64,000 bases of DNA. It comes from Gulosibacter molinativorax (GTDB taxonomy: Bacteria > Actinomycetota > Actinomycetes > Actinomycetales > Microbacteriaceae). Shown piece by piece: positions 56,882-64,000 of this stretch. The first letter of the stretch is position 1, and every line of letters begins with the position of its first letter. The stretch lies in the NCBI RefSeq assembly GCF_003010915.2, contig NZ_CP028426.1:2790001-2854000 (forward strand), in the 5' to 3' direction. The notes beneath the pieces were generated by a model. The model saw only the letters and a list, made by a program, of their open reading frames with translations, was not told where the DNA came from and searched no databases. Made by a program: the position numbers and the translations under genes.

Positions 56882-59875
56882 GTGTCTCTCGTGAAGCAAG
56901 TCGGTGCCGGGTTCGTCGCCGTGAGCCCAAAATTTTCTGGCTTCAGGCGCGCGGTCGCTGCCGAGTCAACTGCTGCCGGTCGTGAGGGTGGGCGCAACCT
57001 GCAGTCCTCGCTTGGCGGTGCTGGGCGCTCGGCGGGAGCGAAGCTCGGCAAGGACATGAAGTCGGCTTTCTCGTCGGCGTCGGCTGGGCTCGGCGGCGCG
57101 TCGCTCAAGACGCTCACTCGAGAAGTGCAGACTGCGCAGGACAAGCTCACCGCGGCTCGACTGAAGCAGCAAGACGCCGCGGGGACTGTACGGACGGCTG
57201 AGGCGAAGCTCGCTGAGGCTATCCGTAAGTCTGGCGAGAACTCGGCGGCGGCGGTTGGCGCGAGCGAGAAGCTCGAGTCGGCTCGTCGTAAAGAGAAGGT
57301 CGCGGCTGACAATCTGGCGACGGCTTCAACGAAGCTGAAGGACGCTCAGTCGGCGGTGAAGGATGCGTCGAAAGCTGCCGGTGATGCCGCTGGCACGTCG
57401 GTCACTGGTTTCGACCGGTTGAAGGATGCTGCGGGGAGCGCGCTGACTGGGATCGGGGATAAGGCCGGGAATGCCGGTAAGGCGATCCTGGACGGGGTCG
57501 GCGCTGGTATCCAGGCGGCGTCGCAGATGGCGGCGGCGGGGCTCGCGGCGCTCGCTGGGCAGACTGTTGCGATCACGAAGAGTGCCATGTCGGAGTATGC
57601 GACGTGGGAGCAAGTCACGGGCGGTGTCGACACACTGTTTGGTGATGCGTCGGCGACGGTGCAGGGGTTCGCGGATCAGGCGTTCCAGACGGCTGGCGTG
57701 TCCGCGAACGAGTACATGTCGCAGGTCACGAGCTTTTCGGCGTCGCTGATCAGCTCGCTTGGCGGGGACACTGCCGCGGCGGCGGATATCGGCAACATGG
57801 CGATGATCGACATGTCGGACAACGCCAACAAAATGGGCACCGATATCGCGTCGATCCAGAACGCGTATCAAGGGTTCGCGAAGCAAAACTACACGATGCT
57901 CGACAACCTCAAGCTGGGGTATGGCGGCACGCAGGAGGAGATGCAGCGGCTGTTGGATGACGCGCAGGCGTTGTCGGGGCAGACGTATGACATTGGCTCG
58001 TTTTCGGACGTGGTGTCTGCGATCAACGTCGTGCAGACGGAGCTTGGGATCACGGGGACGACTGCCGAGGAGGCGGCGTCCACGATCGAGGGTTCTGTTG
58101 GCGCGATGAAGGCATCGTGGTCGAACTGGCTCACTGAGCTGGGTAAGACCGATGGTGATGTTGAGGGGATGACGGACAATCTTGTCCAGTCGATTGGCAC
58201 GGCGCTGAGCAACATTGTTCCGCGTGTGGGGCAGATCCTTCAGAGCCTCGTGCAGTCGATCCCATCGTTTCTTTCGAGCATCGTCACGATTCTTCCGCAA
58301 CCGTTCCAGGATGGTCTTGACAAGATCAGCGAATCGGTTGGCGGGCTGGATAGCCTGCTCGGCCCGCTGGGCGCGTCGTTTGGTGCGATTGGTGCGGTTG
58401 GTCTCGTGCCGTTGCTGTCGAAGCTGCCGATTGTGGGGAGCCTGTTTTCTGGGCTCGCGACGAAGCTGCCGTTGCTGACGAATCCGCTGTTTATTGCGGC
58501 GGCAGGTCTTGGCGCTTTTGCTGCGGCTGGTGGGGATTTCGGACAGATCGGCGACCTCGTGTCGGGGTTCGTTGACACGATCGTTTCAGCCCTGCCGGGT
58601 GTGATTGATGCGATTGTGTCGGCAATCCCTGAGCTGGTGGACGGCATCCTCACGGCGGTGCCTCAGCTGCTGGAGGCGGCGACGCAGATCGTGCAAGCGC
58701 TGATTGATGGGATCGTTGTCGCGCTGCCGCTGCTGATGCAGGGCGCGTTGACGCTCGTCACGGGGCTGCTGGATGCGATCGTGGCGAATCTGCCGATGAT
58801 CATCCAAGCTGCGCTGACGCTCGTCACGACACTGCTGCAAGGAATCATCCAAGCACTACCGGTGCTGATTCAGGCTGGCATTTCACTGCTGATGGGGCTG
58901 ATTCAGGGCATCATCGAAAACCTTCCGATGATTATCGAGGCGGCACTGTCGCTGATCAATGGCCTACTGACGGCGATTGTCGAGAACCTGCCGCTCATCA
59001 TCCAGGCTGGTATTGATCTGCTGATGGCGCTCGTCACCGGTCTGATTGATGCGCTGCCGATGCTGCTCGATGGCGCGCTGCAGTTGCTTATTGGGCTGGT
59101 GACGGCGATCACGGAAAACCTTCCGTTAATTATCGAGGCCGGTATTTCGTTGATCATGTCGCTGATCCTCGGCATCATCGGGGCGCTGCCTGACCTGATC
59201 ACGTCGGCGGTGGGCATGATTTCGACAATTGTCGAGACGCTGCTCGAGAATCTGCCGATGATTATCGAGGCGGCGATTCAGATCATCCTCGCGATCGTGG
59301 AGGGTCTCGTGGTCGCGATTCCTGATCTGATTGCGGCGATTCCTCAGATCATTGAGGCGATCTGGAATGCCATCACTGAGGTGGATTGGCTCGAGCTCGG
59401 TAAGACGATCATCCAGGGGTTGATCGACGGTATCGGTTCGATGATCGGCGGCGTAGGCGACGCGATCGGCGGTGTGGTCGAGGAGCTGTCGTCATGGCTA
59501 CCTCAGTCTCCGGCGAAGAAGGGGCCGTTCTCGGGTCGTGGCTGGACGCCTCACCGCGGTAAGTCGTTGGTGGAGGGGTTCGCTGAGGGTATGCGGGATT
59601 CGCAGTCTGACGTTGAGTCGGCTGCTGACCAGCTTGCTCGGGGTGCGGTGATTGACCCGCAACGGTATGCGTCGGATGCGGCGATGGCTGTTGAGCAGCG
59701 TGCCCGGATGGCGGTTGATGCCTCGTTCGCGGCTGCACCTCAGCAGGCGACGGCTACGGCGGTCCTGGATCGTCCCGCGATCGGTGACGTGAGGATCACG
59801 ATCAACGCGACGGATGGTCAGTCTGCGCGGGATATTGCGCTCGAGGTGGACAAGATCCTGAGGGGTGGCTTGTGA
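56882..59875 (+). CDS. Tape measure protein
   Basis: 997 residues. N-terminal 140 residues coiled-coil (TREVQTAQDKLTAARLKQQD, KEKVAADNLATASTKLKDAQ); TMP_2-like domain near residues 230-420 (SAMSEYATWEQVTGGVDTLF, DMSDNANKMGTDIASIQNAY); residues 560-840 are tandem hydrophobic repeats of about 40 residues with ALP/NLP-LIIQA units; the C-terminal part has WLPQSPAKKGPFSGRGWTPH. At roughly 1.5 angstrom per residue, a tail near 150 nm would be expected. GTG start. Confidence 0.92.
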   Translation: MSLVKQVGAGFVAVSPKFSGFRRAVAAESTAAGREGGRNLQSSLGGAGRSAGAKLGKDMKSAFSSASAGLGGASLKTLTREVQTAQDKLTAARLKQQDAAGTVRTAEAKLAEAIRKSGENSAAAVGASEKLESARRKEKVAADNLATASTKLKDAQSAVKDASKAAGDAAGTSVTGFDRLKDAAGSALTGIGDKAGNAGKAILDGVGAGIQAASQMAAAGLAALAGQTVAITKSAMSEYATWEQVTGGVDTLFGDASATVQGFADQAFQTAGVSANEYMSQVTSFSASLISSLGGDTAAAADIGNMAMIDMSDNANKMGTDIASIQNAYQGFAKQNYTMLDNLKLGYGGTQEEMQRLLDDAQALSGQTYDIGSFSDVVSAINVVQTELGITGTTAEEAASTIEGSVGAMKASWSNWLTELGKTDGDVEGMTDNLVQSIGTALSNIVPRVGQILQSLVQSIPSFLSSIVTILPQPFQDGLDKISESVGGLDSLLGPLGASFGAIGAVGLVPLLSKLPIVGSLFSGLATKLPLLTNPLFIAAAGLGAFAAAGGDFGQIGDLVSGFVDTIVSALPGVIDAIVSAIPELVDGILTAVPQLLEAATQIVQALIDGIVVALPLLMQGALTLVTGLLDAIVANLPMIIQAALTLVTTLLQGIIQALPVLIQAGISLLMGLIQGIIENLPMIIEAALSLINGLLTAIVENLPLIIQAGIDLLMALVTGLIDALPMLLDGALQLLIGLVTAITENLPLIIEAGISLIMSLILGIIGALPDLITSAVGMISTIVETLLENLPMIIEAAIQIILAIVEGLVVAIPDLIAAIPQIIEAIWNAITEVDWLELGKTIIQGLIDGIGSMIGGVGDAIGGVVEELSSWLPQSPAKKGPFSGRGWTPHRGKSLVEGFAEGMRDSQSDVESAADQLARGAVIDPQRYASDAAMAVEQRARMAVDASFAAAPQQATATAVLDRPAIGDVRITINATDGQSARDIALEVDKILRGGL

Positions 59876-60654
59876 GTCAGATCTATATCGAAATGGATGG
59901 GCTCACCGTGTGGGGTCGCGGGAAGGCGACTCCACATGACCTTTCAGGGTTCGGTATCAAGCGGAACGGGCTCGAGCAGTTTGACGATTCTGCGAGCCGT
60001 TCGGGCGAGGTCGCGAAACGCGATGTTGGTGACGGCTCCTATTGGGGTGATTCCTCGCTTGATGGGATTGTCCGCACGCTGCAGGGTGTCGCGTGGGCTC
60101 AGACTCATCGTGAGGTTGAGGCGATGCACGACCGGCTGATGGCGTTGAACGCCTCGTCTGCGTACCGGCCGCTCACGTACCGGTCGGAGCGTGGCTACCG
60201 GTATGCGATGGCTCGCGTTGAGGGCGCTGTCACGTGGCTGCATGACCGGTGGATCAACAAGCCTCGCGCAGAGTTCACGATTGCTTTCCGATGTGCGGAT
60301 GCGCATTGGAATGGTGAGTCGCGAAAGTACACGCTCACTCCTGGGCAGACGGTCACGGTTGAGAATCGCGGCACTCTCCCCGCTTGGCCGATGGTAGACG
60401 TTCGCGGCCCGCTCGGGGTGAACTGGGGTCTCGGTGTCGGCTCGTCCCGGCTGTATGTCGATCGTGCGGTTGGATCTGGCGAGACGGTGACAGTCGATCA
60501 TGAAAACGGCTGGGTCAAGTCGTCGTCTTCGGGGTTCATTACCGAGGGCATCAGCGGGTACGAGTCGAATCTTGCGCCTGGCGTTGGCACGGTCACCTTC
60601 ACCGGGTCGGGTTCGGGCTCGGCGACGGTGACGTTTACTGACCGGTTCGTGTAG
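59872..60654 (+). CDS. Distal tail protein (Dit-like)
   Basis: 260 residues. N-half GIKRNGLEQFDDSASRSGEV, MHDRLMALNASSAYRPLTYR, WINKPRAEFTIAFRCADAHW resembles Dit N-terminal domains; the C-half (VENRGTLPAWPMVDVRGPLG) is a galectin-like beta sandwich as in many siphophages. Connects tail tube to tip. Confidence 0.75.
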   Translation: MSQIYIEMDGLTVWGRGKATPHDLSGFGIKRNGLEQFDDSASRSGEVAKRDVGDGSYWGDSSLDGIVRTLQGVAWAQTHREVEAMHDRLMALNASSAYRPLTYRSERGYRYAMARVEGAVTWLHDRWINKPRAEFTIAFRCADAHWNGESRKYTLTPGQTVTVENRGTLPAWPMVDVRGPLGVNWGLGVGSSRLYVDRAVGSGETVTVDHENGWVKSSSSGFITEGISGYESNLAPGVGTVTFTGSGSGSATVTFTDRFV

Positions 60655-60664
60655 GGGGGGTTTG

Positions 60665-61798
60665 ATGGTTGAGCGCATTGTCCCCGTGCATACGGTGACT
60701 GGGGAGCGGATCTTCACGAAGATCGGCGGCACGGTCGGTTCGTGGACTACTTCACTCACGACGCCGGGGACTGGTTCGGTGACGATCTACGCGCGGGATC
60801 AGAAACGCAAGCTCGACTTCGAGTCGGTGCGCTTGCTGCGGCGTACCGCCGCGACAGCGATCGTCATCGAAGAAGTCAAGCACGAAGTGTTTTCCGGGCC
60901 GGGGCATATCCAATATGCCGGGTATGTGACGGACTCGGAGTGGGACGACTCCACGGGAATGCTGTCGCTGAACCTTGTCGAAATCAAGAAGCTCGGCGAT
61001 AAACGGCAAATGTGGGTACCTGGCGAGGGCGGCCCGAACGAACTGACGATCACAGGCGCATCCATGTATCGGATCGTGCGTGAGGTGCTCTGGCGGGCAT
61101 TCGGTCGCGAGATCGGAACTAGGCATGCGCTGCCGTTCCTATGGCCAGAGGAGAAGCCTGGGCAGCTCACATATGAGCTGTTCAGGTACCACTACAAGAG
61201 CCTCACTCAGGTCATGTCTGACCTTGACGCTACGGGCGGCCCGGACTGGAACCTTCGCCCGCGGTGGGTCGGTGGCCTACTGAAGTGGGATGTGCATATT
61301 GGTTCGCCCACGTTCGACTGGGGCGAGGTGCGGATGCGTGCAGCGACGCCCGAAAATCCTGTCCGCACTCCCGTATCGAAGCTGAAAGAGCTACAGGATG
61401 GTTCGGAGCAAGCATCTGACGTGTGGGTGATCGGCGCTGGCTCTGAGGCTGACATGCGCGTTGGCTGGGCTGGGCCGGACCAGCTGCCGATGATCGAGGG
61501 CGTTCCGCGGCAGATCGTCACAGAGTCGCACAAGCACGTGGACGTCAATACACAGTTGAATCAGATCGCGTTGACAACACTGTTGGACAGTCGGGGGCCC
61601 CGCCGTCAGTTCTCGTTTGAGCTGCAGTTCGAGCAGGGCGGCTGGCTTACGCCGGACATGGTGCGTATCGGGATGCGGATCAGGTTGGCGCATCCGGGCT
61701 CGGAGGGTATCTCTCGCGGCGAATATCTGCTGTATGTGCTGTCGGTTTCGCGTGCCGGTAAGGGCCGGGTCCGAGTGGAGACGCAGGAGGTCGAGTAA
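60665..61798 (+). CDS. Tail hub / tail-associated protein
   Basis: 377 residues. GTGSVTIYARDQKRKLDFES, QYAGYVTDSEWDDSTGMLSL, LTYELFRYHYKSLTQVMSDL and MVRIGMRIRLAHPGSEGISR are features of actinophage minor tail proteins corresponding to the Tal/hub N-terminus. ATG at 60665 follows a run of G; TTG 60662 is the alternative. Confidence 0.75.
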   Translation: MVERIVPVHTVTGERIFTKIGGTVGSWTTSLTTPGTGSVTIYARDQKRKLDFESVRLLRRTAATAIVIEEVKHEVFSGPGHIQYAGYVTDSEWDDSTGMLSLNLVEIKKLGDKRQMWVPGEGGPNELTITGASMYRIVREVLWRAFGREIGTRHALPFLWPEEKPGQLTYELFRYHYKSLTQVMSDLDATGGPDWNLRPRWVGGLLKWDVHIGSPTFDWGEVRMRAATPENPVRTPVSKLKELQDGSEQASDVWVIGAGSEADMRVGWAGPDQLPMIEGVPRQIVTESHKHVDVNTQLNQIALTTLLDSRGPRRQFSFELQFEQGGWLTPDMVRIGMRIRLAHPGSEGISRGEYLLYVLSVSRAGKGRVRVETQEVE

Positions 61799-62913
61799 TG
61801 GCGCGCTGGCGGAATTTGAAAGACCCGGCAATCCCCGACACGAATCGGCGTGTGCGCGACCTCGAAGCTGGCTCGCCGATCGGCTTTAGCTCTGTGGAGC
61901 GTGGCGGGCTCAGGATCGCGTCAGAGCAGGGCCTTTTGGTCGAGGGCTCGATCTATGGGTCTGCGAATAATGTCCTCGGCATTCCGGCGCATATCGATTG
62001 GCGGGGAACCGCGGTGTTTAGTGGCGGCCTGTCGGTCGGGCACTCCTGGAACTCTCCGAGTGGGGGGCTCGTTGTCGGGGAGACTACGAACCGAAGGCCG
62101 TCAACATTTAACGGTACGACGTCACATAATGATGCGGCGTGGTTCAATGGCCCAATACGCATGCGGGACGGCGGTTGGTCATCTGAGCCGCCTGAACTGC
62201 AGATTGGCGAGCCTGGCGGCTCGATACCATCGTTTTTCAATGGCGATGTTGAACTCAACGGCAATGTTGAGGTGAATGCGACCACTGCCGGGGACAACAT
62301 ATTCCGTGTCGGCACGACAGATGCACCAGTGGATTCCCATATCAACGGGCCACTCACGACTCGCGGTGACCTGCGGCATTTGAACTTGATGGAAACTGCC
62401 ACTCCGGATGACTACAACATTCTGATGGTGAACGTCAATGGTTTCGTGTTCAAGGGACCGAAGGTTGGCGGTATCGGTACAGGGCCGGGACCGATCGACC
62501 CGGGCAATCCTGGCGCTACAGGGCTCGTGAAACCGTTCCCGTGGTCCACGGTCACGTCGGAGTTTGGGCCGCGTGAGTCGCCTGGCGGGATCGGGTCAAC
62601 AAATCACCTCGGGATCGATTTCGGGTACTGGCCTGCCACATACGGCGCTGCGATTGGCGCGGTCGGGTCTGGGACGGTCACATTCGCCGGGTGGGCAGGC
62701 GGCTACGGCAACGCCGTCAGGATCGACCACGGCGGCGGCATCCACTCGTATTACGCGCACCAGTCGAGCATTGTCGTGTCGGTCGGCCAGACGGTGAACC
62801 AGATGCAGACGATCGGCTATATCGGTTCCACGGGCAACTCGACAGGCCCGCACCTGCATCTCGAAATCATTGTCGATGGTGTCGAGCGTAACCCGCGCAA
62901 CTATCTCGTCTAG
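61798..62913 (+). CDS. Minor tail protein with M23 peptidase domain
   Basis: 371 residues. The first 220 are a beta-rich tail part with FNG repeats (STFNGTTSHN, PSFFNGDVELNGNVEVNATT). A Gly/Pro linker near 225-240 leads to a zinc endopeptidase of the M23/LytM family at about 245-371: NHLGIDFGY (His, Asp), SYYAHQSS and GPHLHLE (His-x-His). It would open peptidoglycan locally when the tail ejects DNA. Start overlaps the hub gene (TAATG). Confidence 0.88.
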   Translation: MARWRNLKDPAIPDTNRRVRDLEAGSPIGFSSVERGGLRIASEQGLLVEGSIYGSANNVLGIPAHIDWRGTAVFSGGLSVGHSWNSPSGGLVVGETTNRRPSTFNGTTSHNDAAWFNGPIRMRDGGWSSEPPELQIGEPGGSIPSFFNGDVELNGNVEVNATTAGDNIFRVGTTDAPVDSHINGPLTTRGDLRHLNLMETATPDDYNILMVNVNGFVFKGPKVGGIGTGPGPIDPGNPGATGLVKPFPWSTVTSEFGPRESPGGIGSTNHLGIDFGYWPATYGAAIGAVGSGTVTFAGWAGGYGNAVRIDHGGGIHSYYAHQSSIVVSVGQTVNQMQTIGYIGSTGNSTGPHLHLEIIVDGVERNPRNYLV

Positions 62914-62930
62914 CAAGCCCTCACTCGCTG

Positions 62931-62950
62931 CCACCTTCGGGGTGGTTTTT
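62931..62950 (+). terminator. Rho-independent terminator
   Basis: CCACC-TTCGG-GGTGG hairpin followed by TTTTT, 17 bp after the M23 tail gene. Confidence 0.78.
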
Positions 62951-62968
62951 CTCGTTAAGGAGACTCTT

Positions 62969-63417
62969 TTGGTTGTCTATTCCGGTTATGTTGCGACTCC
63001 GGCGAATGAGGTGCATTCGACGTCGCTCAAGCCTCGGTTGGAGGTGCGTTTGTTGGAGGCGTGTCACCACGGGGGACCCTTGTCAATACGGAGACGAAGC
63101 TGGTGGATGTCGCGTCTTCGGGTGCGTATTCGGTGGATTTGATCCCTAGCGAGCAGTTGCGCTCGCGGTCTGGCGCTCTCGCCTTGTACGAGGTTGCCGA
63201 GTCGTGGCTCGGCGAGGGTGGGCAGCCTGTGAAACGGTCGGAGTGGGGCACGTTCTATTTGCGTGCGTCGGGTGGGTCCTTGTCTGATCACGCGCAGTTC
63301 CCTGCCAGGGTTGGCGCGGTTTTCGTGCAGGAGGCTGACCCGGCGACGCAGGGCGCGGTCGCGAGGAACAGTATTTGGTTGCGCCCTTCGACGGGGCAGA
63401 TTCGGAGGATGGACTAA
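62969..63417 (+). pseudogene. Frameshifted minor tail protein gene
   Basis: TTG at 62969 with AAGGAGA upstream begins MVVYSGYVATPANEVHSTSL and continues to VRLLEA, then the frame degenerates into CHHGGPLSIRRRSWW. One base later the other frame gives SPRGTLVNTETKLVDVASSG and runs normally to 63417. A single missing base near 63059-63063 (GGAGGC-GTGTCA) explains both halves; restored length is about 149 residues. GTG at 63061 could start the second half alone. Real mutation or sequence error cannot be told apart. Confidence 0.7.
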
Positions 63418-64000
63418 TGCCGTGGACTCTCGTAGGGCAGATCGCGGCGGTGACGGATCAGGACATGGCGTCGAAGCTCTCTGCGCCTACTGCGTCGCGG
63501 TCTGCGGTGGATGCGCGTATTCGTGTCCAGGCTGAGGGCATGGTTGGCGATGTGATCGCGTCGAACCCTGAGGTGACTCAGGCGGTGATCGACGGTATTA
63601 ATGCCGATCCGCTGCTGCTTGGCGAGTTGTCGTATTACAAGGGGCAGGCGACGGCAGATAGCCTCGATTCTCTGCCGGGTGGTACGCATTGGATCTCTAC
63701 CGCAAAGGCGACCGAAATGGGCCTCCCAGCCGCGGGCTCGTTACTGCTCGTTAACCGGGATAGTTCATACAAAACAGCGGTTCTCGTCGCGCTGAACCCG
63801 ACTCGGGTTTGGGCTGCGGATCGTAACGGCGCCGCTGGATGGTCCAGCTTCAGTGAAGTCACATCTCGTGTTCGGCAACTCACCACTGAGAATCTGGATA
63901 CGCTCACGACAACCGGAAGTTTTTACCAGAACTCGCCAACGTTTGCGACAAGCGAACGCAACTACCCGTTCCCAACGATGTGCACCATCGACGTGAAACC
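63417..64000 (+). CDS. Tail fibre-like protein, N-terminal part
   Basis: Runs off the window; 194 residues visible. N-terminus PWTLVGQIAAVTDQDMASKL, helical, then a beta-rich region and a pyocin-knob-like stretch (TGSFYQNSPTFATSERNYPF). Such knobs in fibres bind host surface sugars. Starts in a TAATG overlap with the previous gene. Confidence 0.72.
   Translation, partial: MPWTLVGQIAAVTDQDMASKLSAPTASRSAVDARIRVQAEGMVGDVIASNPEVTQAVIDGINADPLLLGELSYYKGQATADSLDSLPGGTHWISTAKATEMGLPAAGSLLLVNRDSSYKTAVLVALNPTRVWAADRNGAAGWSSFSEVTSRVRQLTTENLDTLTTTGSFYQNSPTFATSERNYPFPTMCTIDVK

Larger units (their letters stand above)
26127..64000. mobile_element. Prophage, long non-contractile-tailed type, left 38 kb
   Basis: Continuous phage gene order from tRNA-Arg to the window end: repressor/Cro switch, recombination and replication genes, methyltransferase, HNH genes, terminase, portal, capsid, tail chaperones with frameshift, tape measure and tail tip proteins. 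Tail protein types and the length of the tape measure fit a siphovirus morphology. No integrase, holin or dedicated endolysin is visible; these presumably lie to the right. The structural genes look intact except for one frameshifted tail gene. Confidence 0.95.

Overview
The window is high-GC actinobacterial DNA. Gene content and family types (LCP protein, RpiR and IclR regulators, serine tRNAs beside cell-wall genes, actinophage-type prophage) suggest Microbacteriaceae or a close relative; this is inference, because no rRNA marker is present. Positions 1-26053 are chromosome. From about 26127 to the window end is one long prophage, inserted at the 3' end of a tRNA-Arg gene; its right end is not reached.

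Chromosomal part. 1-3660: a spermidine/putrescine-type ABC importer (two permeases, ATPase) converges on a flavin amine oxidase (putrescine-oxidase-like) whose 5' region carries a perfect 24-bp palindrome. 3875-6187: a zinc-ribbon, Gln/Glu/Arg-repeat, single-pass membrane protein. 6270-8908: phosphoglucomutase and prephenate dehydratase, divergent. 9059-14224: a minus-strand operon of HAD phosphatase, phosphonate-type importer (phnD-phnC-phnE-phnE) and RpiR/SIS regulator. 14274-18138: an uncharacterised protein, a lipid-kinase-like protein, seryl-tRNA synthetase and a HAD hydrolase. 18265-19974: two tRNA-Ser genes flank an LCP cell-wall ligase; the second tRNA has a 24-bp copy of its 3' end about 99 bp downstream. 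20078-24608: IclR regulator, beta-decarboxylating dehydrogenase, D-2-hydroxyacid dehydrogenase (with a C-terminal frameshift) and a 2-hydroxycarboxylate transporter, which read as one hydroxy-acid utilisation unit. An MFS exporter converges on it.

Prophage. The left end holds a small XRE repressor whose last codons lie inside tRNA-Arg, with a divergent Cro-like gene. Early genes follow rightwards: excisionase-like HTH proteins, two antirepressors, a RusA resolvase, YqaJ exonuclease and RecT annealase, HNH endonucleases, a DnaT-like replication protein, a DNA methyltransferase, an SSB-like protein, and a dense set of tiny proteins including an Ead/Ea22-like modular family (41761-44586). A hairpin and a phage tRNA-Leu(CAA) separate early from late genes. 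The late operon is in standard long-tailed-phage order: HNH, small and large terminase, portal, ClpP-like protease with a nested scaffold start, decoration protein, major capsid, head-tail connectors, major tail protein, tail chaperones joined by a -1 frameshift, tape measure, distal tail and hub proteins, an M23-peptidase tail protein, a frameshifted tail gene and a truncated fibre gene.

The most interesting reading is that this prophage may use integration-dependent immunity: attL lies at the 3' end of the repressor gene and no integrase is found in the 38 kb of prophage shown. Other notable features are a perfectly duplicated 48-nt leader hairpin placed before two HNH genes, and a minus-strand membrane-protein gene set into an otherwise plus-strand early operon.
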